A DNA stretch of 21,062 bases from an uncultured Acetatifactor sp. (GTDB taxonomy: Bacteria; Bacillota; Clostridia; Lachnospirales; Lachnospiraceae). The translations under genes were made by a program, and so were the position numbers. The first letter of the stretch is position 1, and every line of letters starts with the position of its first letter. Where the stretch lies: assembly GCA_910587755.1 (NCBI GenBank), contig CAJUNZ010000052.1:1-21062 (forward strand). Direction: 5' to 3'. The notes under the pieces were generated by a model. It had not been told where the DNA came from. It saw nothing but the letters and a program-made list of their open reading frames with translations, and searched no databases. Shown here in pieces: positions 13,521 to 20,070 of this stretch.

Positions 13521-16067
13521 TCAGTGGCCTGACTGAGCTGTCGCCCTGTCCCAGGCCGCAGGCCTTCTCCTCAGACGGCGCGCCGCCAGAAGCAGCACAA
13601 ATATTCCCCCGCTGACTCCGCTGACCAGAATTCCTTCCCCCGCCCCCGCCGGCACATACTTCATCTCAAACACATACTCACCCGGCTCCAGGTCAAAAGC
13701 CATAAGGCACCCTCCAAACAGAGAGGGCTCTGTCTCCCGGCCATTCACAAGCACAGTCCAGCCCGCCTCCCCGGGCACGCTCAAAATCAGCCTCCCCGCC
13801 TGTGACAGCTGCAGACTGCCCGAGATAAAATCGCTCTCCCAGACCACATTTTCCATGTGCTGCGCCCCCAGCAGGTCAAGGACCTCCCTCAGAACGTCCT
13901 CATCCATTCTGTACACATCCGCCGTCACCCTGGGCGTCTCGTCCTTCTCATCCCCATTGGAGAGCGTGATTGTATCCCCCTCTCTCAGATATCCCAGATA
14001 AAGAATGGATCCCTTCTTTAAATCGTTGAAATTCTCCTCCCCCGCTCTGCCCCCGGTGTATTTTATCTTGTTTGTCCCGCCTGCCGTCAAGATGGCATAG
14101 TATATCCCATCCTGCCCGGAGGAGAACTTGATATTGTCCCCTGCCTGCTTCCTGTCCTCCTTGACAAAAAGCGTCCCCTGGATCCCCAGATCCTCCACCA
14201 TCCGGTTCTGGCGGCTGATCCCGGTGTAAGCATCGCCCTCCGGCAGGTCAAAGCCCACAGGGGCCACATAGCCAAAGGGCAGCGCCGCGTTGCACTGGTA
14301 CAGACAGATATCACCGCTGCGCTCCTCCAGGGAGTAAAGGCTGCTCTCATACCGGGTGGACTCCCCGAACATATATTTCACATTCAGCATGGCAGACACC
14401 AGGGCGGTGGCCCCGTCAAACCCATAGTATACCTTGCTGTGGCGCATTCCCAGAAGCTTGTACATGTCCATCACATAGGAGTTCAGGGTGGAGGAGAACA
14501 CGCTCGCCGTGGGATACCCTGTGAGAGTTCCGTCGTTTTTTGTCTTCCTGGTAAACTTCTCCATACGGAAAAATCCCTCCTCCCTCTCTCCTGCCATCTG
14601 GTAAAGCTGTCTATAGTCCTCCTGATGTTCCAGATAGGCGCTCCGGCTCACCGTCCCCACACTTGTGGCATAGGTGTTCACCGCGCACTCAGCCACCACC
14701 ACTGTGAGGGCCACCACCAGAAGCCCCCTGCGGGCGCCCTTTCCCTTTCTGGTGCAGTACAGATACAGCAGCACCGCGTACAGCCCACACAGCAGCAGGG
14801 TCAGCGCCATGACCCCCATCTCAAAATCCTCGTGGTCAATAAACTTTTCAAAGAGCAGCATGGCCACCGCCGCACAGATGCACCCCCGCTGAATCTCACG
14901 GCCTTCCCCCTCCCTCACATGGCTCCAGGCGTCCGCGCACATGGTCAGCACCAGGAAAATATAGAGAAAAGACTGCCTGCCGGGGAGGGAATCAGGATAA
15001 TTCAGCCCATGCCAGAGAAAATCCAGAATATTGGTCCCAAAACCCAGAAGCATAAATCCCGCCAGGCCCATCCGCAGAAACTTCTCCCGCAGGCGTATCC
15101 TGCCGTTCATCAGATACATGGGCACCAGCACAAACACTGCGCTGCCGCAGTAGATATTGGGCCAGTGAGCCAGCCCCCGCTCAGTGTAGACACAGACACA
15201 GTGCCTTGCCAGCATGTCAAAGACCGGGAAATAGGACTTTATCTCCTTGGGAAAGTCCATGTCCCCGAAATCCGTCTCCAAAATGGCGCACACTTCCGGG
15301 ATCAGAAGCAGAGCAGCCATTCCCCCTGCCAGAAGAGAAAACAGGGCAAAATATCCCAGGCTCCGAAGCCGGTTTCCCTCCAGACACAGCAGCATGAAAA
15401 AGTAAAGCACCAGGAAAATGCAGATCATAATGGAGAGGTAGAAATTCGTATAGATGGACAGAGCCAGCGTCACGCAGTACAGCCCCCACCGCCCTTCTTT
15501 CACCAGCCTCTCCAGCCCCAGCACAATCAGGGGCAGCAGCACCACGCAGTCCACCCACATGATATTGTAATTATATGCCGCCATAAAGCCTGAGAGAGCG
15601 TAGAAGCAGGAGAAAAGCAGCGCTCCCCACTCCCCGTCCCTCTCCTGAGCCGGAAGAGCCCCCTGACTGCCGGTGCAGCGTCTGCGCAGATAGGCATAAG
15701 CCGTCAGCCCGGCCAGGCCCACTTTTACAATGATTAAGTAACTCATAAACTCAATCAGAAACTGTTCCGGCACCAGAAGGGAAAGGACATGAAAAGGACT
15801 TGCCAGATAGTAGACGAAAAGAGCCAGAAAATTGGAGCCTATCCCCACATTGAAGGAAAAATTCAGACTTTCCCCTCCTCTTACCTTGTGGAGCAGCTCG
15901 CTGAAAAAGGGCATGTACTGATGGTACATGTCGGAGAACAGAAAGCTCCTGTCTCCAAAGGGATAGATTCCCCTGATGACAAATATCAGAAACATCACTG
16001 CCGCCGGCAGCAGAAACGCCAGAATACCGGGGACATTTTTTTGATTCACTTTCACGAACTTTCTCAT
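13521..16067 (-). CDS. YfhO family membrane protein (putative GT-C-type glycosyltransferase)
   Basis: Large polytopic membrane protein of 848 residues, typical YfhO length. Family members in Bacillus and Listeria take part in glycosylation of lipoteichoic acid or other wall polymers using lipid-linked sugar donors; that role here is by family only. The N-terminal region has the characteristic IYPFGDRSFLFSDMYHQYMPFFSEL (about 34-58), with the acidic residues expected in the first outer loop, followed by NVGIGSNF and about a dozen membrane segments to residue ~470. A hydrophilic outer domain spans about 475-800, with a final membrane segment (VSGGIFVLLLAA) and an RRLRRR anchor. It starts at ATG 16067 behind GAGG. 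It lies 42 nt downstream of the BrkB-type gene in the same direction and is likely co-transcribed with it. Confidence 0.9.
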   Translation of the reverse strand: MRKFVKVNQKNVPGILAFLLPAAVMFLIFVIRGIYPFGDRSFLFSDMYHQYMPFFSELLHKVRGGESLNFSFNVGIGSNFLALFVYYLASPFHVLSLLVPEQFLIEFMSYLIIVKVGLAGLTAYAYLRRRCTGSQGALPAQERDGEWGALLFSCFYALSGFMAAYNYNIMWVDCVVLLPLIVLGLERLVKEGRWGLYCVTLALSIYTNFYLSIMICIFLVLYFFMLLCLEGNRLRSLGYFALFSLLAGGMAALLLIPEVCAILETDFGDMDFPKEIKSYFPVFDMLARHCVCVYTERGLAHWPNIYCGSAVFVLVPMYLMNGRIRLREKFLRMGLAGFMLLGFGTNILDFLWHGLNYPDSLPGRQSFLYIFLVLTMCADAWSHVREGEGREIQRGCICAAVAMLLFEKFIDHEDFEMGVMALTLLLCGLYAVLLYLYCTRKGKGARRGLLVVALTVVVAECAVNTYATSVGTVSRSAYLEHQEDYRQLYQMAGEREEGFFRMEKFTRKTKNDGTLTGYPTASVFSSTLNSYVMDMYKLLGMRHSKVYYGFDGATALVSAMLNVKYMFGESTRYESSLYSLEERSGDICLYQCNAALPFGYVAPVGFDLPEGDAYTGISRQNRMVEDLGIQGTLFVKEDRKQAGDNIKFSSGQDGIYYAILTAGGTNKIKYTGGRAGEENFNDLKKGSILYLGYLREGDTITLSNGDEKDETPRVTADVYRMDEDVLREVLDLLGAQHMENVVWESDFISGSLQLSQAGRLILSVPGEAGWTVLVNGRETEPSLFGGCLMAFDLEPGEYVFEMKYVPAGAGEGILVSGVSGGIFVLLLAARRLRRRPAAWDRATAQSGH

Positions 16068-16109
16068 GACACCAATACCTCATTTGCAAGATGTAACACA
16101 GGCTCCGCC

Positions 16110-16952
16110 TTATGTGGCCCCGCCGTTTACCGCCTCAAAATACCGGTTCAGGCAGGCCCCGATCAAAATGATGTACATACAGAAGTACATCCACAGCAGC
16201 AGTATGATAATAATGGACAGGCTCCCGTAAATACCATAGGAATTGTTGTAATTCAGATAACTGGAAAACCCCCAGGAGAAGATACTCCATATCACAGCGG
16301 AAAAAGCCGCTCCGGGCACCTGCTCCCTGAAGTGCCGCTTTTTGTCGGGCACATAGGCATAAATCGCCGCGAACAGCATTGTCAGGACCACCCACACCAG
16401 AAGAAAGCGAAAATTCATGGCAAAGGACACCACGGTCTGCAGCCTGGGCAGCCGGTGCAGGGCCAGAGCCACCAGTTGATCTCCCAGGACCATCACAAAG
16501 AGGGAGAGAATCACCACCACCAGCATCACCACCGTGTAGAAAGACGCCACCACACGGACTACAAAATAATTCCGCTCATCCTCCACGCCGTTGATGGCAT
16601 TCAGCCCCCGCATTAAGGCCATCACTCCTTTGGCGGCGGACCATATGGTGGTAATGATGGCGATGGACAGGATTCCCGCAGACTTGCTGTAGACTTCCGA
16701 GATCAGGCTTTTTACCAGAGGATCCGCCTGATCCGGCGTCAAATCCGTCACCGCCTCCACCAGGATTTCCTCCGTCAGGGGCGTGTAAGGTATGATGGTA
16801 CAAATCATAATCAGCATGGGAACCACCGACAGGAAAAAGAAAAAGGCTGTGCTGGCGGCATAGGTGCCGATATTCTGCTTTTTCATCTGCGCGGAAAAAT
16901 CCTGCAGATGGAGAAATAATTTTAAGGCCACTGGACTCTCTCCTATTTTCAT
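16110..16952 (-). CDS. YihY/virulence factor BrkB family membrane protein
   Basis: A 280-residue inner-membrane protein of the YihY/BrkB family (once misnamed ribonuclease BN). Visible marks: YAASTAFFFFLSVVPMLIMICTIIPY (about 29-54), IWSAAKGVMALMRGLNAING (about 103-122), and further membrane segments including VVASFYTVVMLVVVILSLFVMVLGD and the C-terminal YGIYGSLSIIIILLLWMYFCMYIILIGA. The biochemical function of the family is not established; envelope or transport roles are proposed. The ATG at 16952 follows AAGGG at short distance; a hairpin precedes it. It sits about 79 nt downstream of the SpoIID/LytB gene and 42 nt upstream of yfhO, all leftward, so the three may form an envelope operon. 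Confidence 0.93.
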   Translation of the reverse strand: MKIGESPVALKLFLHLQDFSAQMKKQNIGTYAASTAFFFFLSVVPMLIMICTIIPYTPLTEEILVEAVTDLTPDQADPLVKSLISEVYSKSAGILSIAIITTIWSAAKGVMALMRGLNAINGVEDERNYFVVRVVASFYTVVMLVVVILSLFVMVLGDQLVALALHRLPRLQTVVSFAMNFRFLLVWVVLTMLFAAIYAYVPDKKRHFREQVPGAAFSAVIWSIFSWGFSSYLNYNNSYGIYGSLSIIIILLLWMYFCMYIILIGACLNRYFEAVNGGAT

Positions 16953-16961
16953 GAAACCCTT

Positions 16962-16980
16962 ATAAGGAACCGCTCCTTAT
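16962..16980 (-). promoter_or_regulatory. Leader hairpin upstream of the BrkB-type gene
   Basis: ATAAGGA and TCCTTAT form a perfect 7-bp stem with a 5-nt loop ending 10 nt before the start codon at 16952. One arm contains AAGGAG on the leftward strand, a ribosome-site-like sequence that would be masked in the stem. A role in translation control is possible but not shown. Confidence 0.4.
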
Positions 16981-17031
16981 GTGCCGGGCGAAACCTTAAG
17001 CCCTCTCATACATGGGGCATTATCTTACGTT

Positions 17032-19011
17032 TTACGACCCATATACATTTACAATGGAACAATGTTCATAAAAGTACAGCAGGATCTCCTCTGCGGAGTA
17101 TCCGCTTGCGGCCATCTCCCGGGCGCCGTTCTGGCTCATTCCCACTCCGTGGCCGAAGCCTCCCCCTGTCAGGGCATATTTTACCACATTTTCATCCTCC
17201 CTGCCAACTGTTATGGTAAAAAAACCGCTGGGAAGCAGGTTGGGACTGGCTACACTGCTGCCGTCCTGCCTTATCACTTTCGATTTTCCGTCGTTGAGCA
17301 CATATCGGATATTGTGCTCCGATATGACTTTGATCTTCTGGGTGCCTGCCTCTATCACAAGTTCATCCGCCACACCGCCGCTGCCTCGTTTCTCTATATA
17401 AATGTCCGTGATATCCTGCAGCTCTTCCACCGGGCAGCTCTCATAAGCCCCGTCCTTCCAGGTGAGCACCAGGGCGCTGTTGGCGGCATAGCGCTTCTGC
17501 AGCACCTCCAGCATGTGCTCCTTATCCAGCTCCTCCGCCTGATAAGTCCACCGGTACCAGCCTTCCTCCGCCTCAAAGTCGTCCTCGTCCCTGGAGGAGA
17601 TAAACGCCGCAAAAACCGCCTCATCCTTCAGCGCCTCACCCATATCGACGGCATTCCCCCCGCCGGAGAGCGTTCCCCCCGCAGCCGGGATCTCCCCCTC
17701 GGGGCTGCCCTGGGAACCCAGGGCGGTCTCCTGGGCCATGGCCCTGCGGCTTAAAGACTTCGCCCTCAGATAGGTCAGCGTAGGCGCTGCCGCCGTCTTC
17801 CACACGCTGGCATCACTGCCCACCCCGCAGGAAGTGGAGTAATAGTAAGCCCCCGCCAGATCTCCTTCCTGGGTCAGCAGAAGCTGCCCGTAAGTCTCCT
17901 TCACCGCTGTGGTGGTGCTCTCCTGCTCCAGAATGTTATTGTACACCTGGTAAGAAGTACTGTCGTCCACGTGGGCGCCGTACTGTGGATAGGCCGCATG
18001 TTCCATATGCCCATAGGCGTAGGTGCGGGCGCTGACCGCCTGGGCCTTCAGAGCCTCCGCCGGGTACCTGGAAGGCATCTCACTGGGGACCACACTGTAG
18101 AGATATTCCTCCAGAAGTACCTCGTTCACCGCCACAATCCCCTCCTGGGCGCGCAGAAACTCCATGGAGCCCCTGTAGGAGGGAATCCCCTGGCTCCGGC
18201 TGCAGTTTTTCAGAACCACCTTCCCCGTGAGCACGCTGGGAATTACCTTCACCCGGTCAGACTCAAAGTAGGACGACCCGGCCTCCAGGGTGATCTCCTC
18301 CCCGGCCCCATGATCCTCCCTCTTCAGACTGCCCTCGGGACCGTAGACCACCGTAAAATCCACATCGCAGGTAAATACCGGCTCCTGATGGAAAATGTCG
18401 TCATAGTTGGAGGCTTTCACCAGCACCCGGATATATTCCATGGCCTCCTCCTTCACCATCAGAACCCCGCAGACCTCCCCCTTCTCAAGGCAGAGATCCG
18501 TGTAGCTGTACCCGAAAAACAGATCCTGAACCGTGCACATCTCCAGGCTGTCATACAGACGATATCCCTTGTAATCCGCCGCCAGAGGCAGCCTGCCGTA
18601 TCCCTCCACCTCAATGGAGGTGCTGTCCGCGCTTAAGATCTTTCCATTGATCTTATCCGTCATGGGCTCCAGGGACGTGACCCGGCCGTCCGTCAGCACC
18701 ACATCCGCCACCTGCTCCCGCAGAGGGGTTTCCGGAAAATACTCCTTTCCCCAGGGATAGCGCTCACTCTCCCCCTCGCGGAAAATCGTCAGCCCCTCCT
18801 GGTCCGCCTCCATAACCCACACATTGGCATACTGCTCCACCACCGGAATATGGGGCGTGGGCGCAGGGGTGGGATCCACCCGGGCTTCCTCCCGGTTTCC
18901 CGCCATCTTTCCTATAAAAAGCACACCCAAAAGCAGCAGACCCATCAGGCAGATAAAAACCTTCAGCTGCATCCTCTGGGACCTGTTCAGTCCCCATCTG
19001 TCCTTGTCCAA
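17032..19011 (-). CDS. SpoIID/LytB domain protein, membrane anchored
   Basis: Predicted peptidoglycan-acting protein related to SpoIID, a lytic transglycosylase needed for engulfment, and to the LytB amidase enhancer. About 659 residues, longer than classical SpoIID. After a short basic start, a membrane anchor lies at about residues 14-35 (LKVFICLMGLLLLGVLFIG), followed by a Pro/Thr-rich spacer and an extra N-terminal domain to about 270. The conserved block LYSVVPSEMPSRYPAEALKAQAV (around residue 300; the Glu is the catalytic position in SpoIID) and the C-terminal FGHGVGMSQNGAREMA followed by YSAEEILLYFY are clear; a low-complexity Gly/Glu-rich insert lies between. I choose TTG 19011, with GGGGAGAG seven nt upstream; ATG 18972 is the alternative. 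Any longer N-terminus would run through the 6S RNA terminator and is rejected. BrkB and YfhO genes follow. Confidence 0.85.
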   Translation of the reverse strand: MDKDRWGLNRSQRMQLKVFICLMGLLLLGVLFIGKMAGNREEARVDPTPAPTPHIPVVEQYANVWVMEADQEGLTIFREGESERYPWGKEYFPETPLREQVADVVLTDGRVTSLEPMTDKINGKILSADSTSIEVEGYGRLPLAADYKGYRLYDSLEMCTVQDLFFGYSYTDLCLEKGEVCGVLMVKEEAMEYIRVLVKASNYDDIFHQEPVFTCDVDFTVVYGPEGSLKREDHGAGEEITLEAGSSYFESDRVKVIPSVLTGKVVLKNCSRSQGIPSYRGSMEFLRAQEGIVAVNEVLLEEYLYSVVPSEMPSRYPAEALKAQAVSARTYAYGHMEHAAYPQYGAHVDDSTSYQVYNNILEQESTTTAVKETYGQLLLTQEGDLAGAYYYSTSCGVGSDASVWKTAAAPTLTYLRAKSLSRRAMAQETALGSQGSPEGEIPAAGGTLSGGGNAVDMGEALKDEAVFAAFISSRDEDDFEAEEGWYRWTYQAEELDKEHMLEVLQKRYAANSALVLTWKDGAYESCPVEELQDITDIYIEKRGSGGVADELVIEAGTQKIKVISEHNIRYVLNDGKSKVIRQDGSSVASPNLLPSGFFTITVGREDENVVKYALTGGGFGHGVGMSQNGAREMAASGYSAEEILLYFYEHCSIVNVYGS

Positions 19012-19047
19012 ACACGCTCTCCCCGAAAAATATTTTATGTAAACTTC

Positions 19048-19077
19048 AAAAAGAGCAGCCCCCGGGGGACTGCCCTC
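19048..19077 (-). terminator. Rho-independent terminator of 6S RNA
   Basis: Reading leftward from 19077, a GC-rich stem pairs GAG..GCAG..CCCCC with GGGGG..TGCTC (two small bulges), followed directly by TTTTT (19052-19048). It lies about 37 nt upstream of the chosen SpoIID start, and argues against any coding frame running through it. Confidence 0.85.
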
Positions 19078-19123
19078 TTCTTCTGTATCTAACACCCAAG
19101 ATGCCGCCTCCTGTCCTCTGACT

Positions 19124-19138
19124 CCTAGCAATGCTAGG
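19124..19138 (-). other. Hairpin in the central bulge of 6S RNA
   Basis: CCTAGC and GCTAGG form a perfect 6-bp stem with a 3-nt loop on the 3' side of the open central region, a feature described for Firmicutes 6S RNAs. Confidence 0.6.
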
Positions 19139-19287
19139 TGGGTGACCGCAGCCACAGCTTTTGCCTTCCCTTCCAATCCTCATCAAATGAGTGAGGGCTT
19201 GACAGCCACTTGGCGATGTAGGAATCCCGTTTAAAGTAATGTAGGTTCAAAACAAACAGAAGTCATCGCACATCTCAGGTTGGTCTT

Positions 19288-19316
19288 ATTATATCAAATA
19301 ACCTCGTAAATTACAA
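19288..19316 (-). promoter_or_regulatory. Promoter of the 6S RNA gene
   Basis: Reading leftward, TTGTAA (19316-19311), a 17-nt spacer, then a perfect TATAAT (19293-19288). The expected start (about 19281) coincides with the first base pair of the 6S closing stem, which ties promoter and RNA together. Confidence 0.8.
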
Positions 19317-19383
19317 CTGGATTTTTTTCCAATTTTCTCCTGTGAGGAATTCTTTTCTTTTTCCCATCCACATTTCTTTAGCA

Positions 19384-19395
19384 ATTCTTAAGAAT
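19384..19395. promoter_or_regulatory. 12-bp palindrome upstream of the lipoprotein promoter
   Basis: ATTCTTAAGAAT is a perfect palindrome centred about 24 nt upstream of the -35 box of the small lipoprotein gene. It could be an operator; no known regulator site is matched with confidence. The stretch 19317-19383, between it and the 6S promoter, is T-rich and shows nothing else. Confidence 0.35.
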
Positions 19396-19412
19396 GTACT
19401 TTCCTCAGTGTA

Positions 19413-19440
19413 TTGACTTTCAATATAAAAGTGATACAAT
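19413..19440 (+). promoter_or_regulatory. Promoter of the small lipoprotein gene
   Basis: TTGACT (19413-19418), a 16-nt spacer, then TACAAT (19435-19440), both five of six to consensus. Transcription would start near 19447, so an in-frame ATG at 19441 cannot be the true start of the gene; ATG 19486 is. Confidence 0.8.
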
Positions 19441-19485
19441 ATGTCTTGGCTTCAAAAATTCTTAAAGCATGAGGAGGAAAAAACT

Positions 19486-19896
19486 ATGAAGAAGAAACTG
19501 TTAATCTTAGTCGCTGCTATGATGCTGGTTCTGGCAGCCTGCGGCGGAAAGCCCACACTGGCTGAATGGGTGGAGAGCGAAGATGTAACTACCGCAGAGG
19601 ATACCATCAACGCCACTTCCGCTTCAACCGGCATGCGTGCCGAGTTCAGCGCCGAGGGAGAGGACATCTTGGTTTTCAGCTGTACTTATCTGGAGCAGCT
19701 TCCCCTGGATGGAACCAGCCAGGAAGATATTGAGACATATTTCTCCAGCGCGCTCAGCGGAATCACTTCCACCATGGACCCCATGTTCACAGCATGTGAG
19801 CAGGCAACCGGTGTGAAGCTTCAGTGCATCCGTGTGAAGTACATCAATGCTGACGGCAGCGAAGTTTACAGCTACGATTTCGCAAATCCTAACTAA
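19486..19896 (+). CDS. Small lipoprotein, DUF4854-like
   Basis: A 136-residue secreted lipoprotein of unknown function. A basic start and hydrophobic core (MKKKLLILVAAMMLVLAAC) end in the lipobox LAAC, with C19 as the lipidated residue. The mature part begins TLAEWVESEDVTTAEDTIN and has the strand/helix pattern of the DUF4854 family of small Firmicutes lipoproteins; this match is from pattern only. ATG 19486 is behind GAGGAGGA, a strong ribosome site, and an upstream ATG at 19441 lies before the expected transcription start. The strong promoter, strong ribosome site, frequent preferred codons and a perfect terminator suggest a single-gene, well expressed unit. It is divergent from 6S RNA and convergent with pckA. 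Confidence 0.82.
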   Translation: MKKKLLILVAAMMLVLAACGGKPTLAEWVESEDVTTAEDTINATSASTGMRAEFSAEGEDILVFSCTYLEQLPLDGTSQEDIETYFSSALSGITSTMDPMFTACEQATGVKLQCIRVKYINADGSEVYSYDFANPN

Positions 19897-19953
19897 GGAC
19901 AGGCTGCTACATAAGCCTGATTTTGACAAAAAACACACAGCAGCATGACAGAC

Positions 19954-19999
19954 AAAACCGGCCATGGGAGGCAATGCTTCCCCATGGCCGGTTTTTATT
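19954..19999 (+). terminator. Rho-independent terminator of the lipoprotein gene
   Basis: AAAACCGGCCATGGG (19954-19968) pairs perfectly with CCCATGGCCGGTTTT (19981-19995) around a 12-nt loop, followed by a T-rich tail to 20002. The A-rich left arm makes it potentially usable from both directions. Confidence 0.92.
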
Positions 20000-20025
20000 T
20001 TTGCCTGCAGGGGCCGCCCCGAACA

Positions 20026-20053
20026 AAGGCGGCGGACTTACGTCCGCCGCCTT
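20026..20053 (-). terminator. Terminator hairpin of the PEP carboxykinase gene
   Basis: AAGGCGGCGGAC and GTCCGCCGCCTT form a perfect 12-bp stem with a 4-nt loop, starting 17 nt behind the pckA stop codon. The T-run after it is short (TTTGTTC), but the stem is very strong. Confidence 0.75.
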
Positions 20054-20070
20054 CCAATATCCTGCCTTAC

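Larger units (their letters stand above)
19048..19281 (-). ncRNA. ssrS: 6S RNA
   Basis: Regulatory RNA that mimics an open promoter and binds the housekeeping RNA polymerase holoenzyme. Read leftward, the transcript would be about 234 nt from the start near 19281 to the terminator. The closing stem pairs ACCTGAGATGT (19280-19270) with GCATCTTGGGT (19104-19094) over 11 bp with G-U pairs. A second 7-bp helix pairs CTTCTGT (19262-19256) with ACAGGAG (19114-19108). A large purine/pyrimidine bulge separates these from the inner stem. The 3' side of the bulge has a CCTAGC-ATT-GCTAGG hairpin (19138-19124), as in Gram-positive 6S RNAs. GAGGCGGCATCT near the 3' end resembles the well-known GGCGGCATCTC of E. 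coli 6S RNA. Promoter and terminator are both present. No open reading frame of note lies on it. Confidence 0.85.

Noticed and set aside
14439..15593. Long open frame opposite yfhO (384 codons)
   Set aside because: Shadow frame of a GC-rich gene: composition rich in His, Gln and Pro, no family pattern, no ribosome site.
19012..19176. Longer N-terminus of the SpoIID-like protein, starting at 19176
   Set aside because: The extension lies on the 6S RNA and its terminator, and has no signal sequence or family similarity; the membrane anchor begins downstream of 19011.
19080..19200. Riboswitch upstream of the SpoIID-like gene
   Set aside because: The conserved pieces, closing stem and bulge hairpin fit 6S RNA better than any riboswitch I can recognise.
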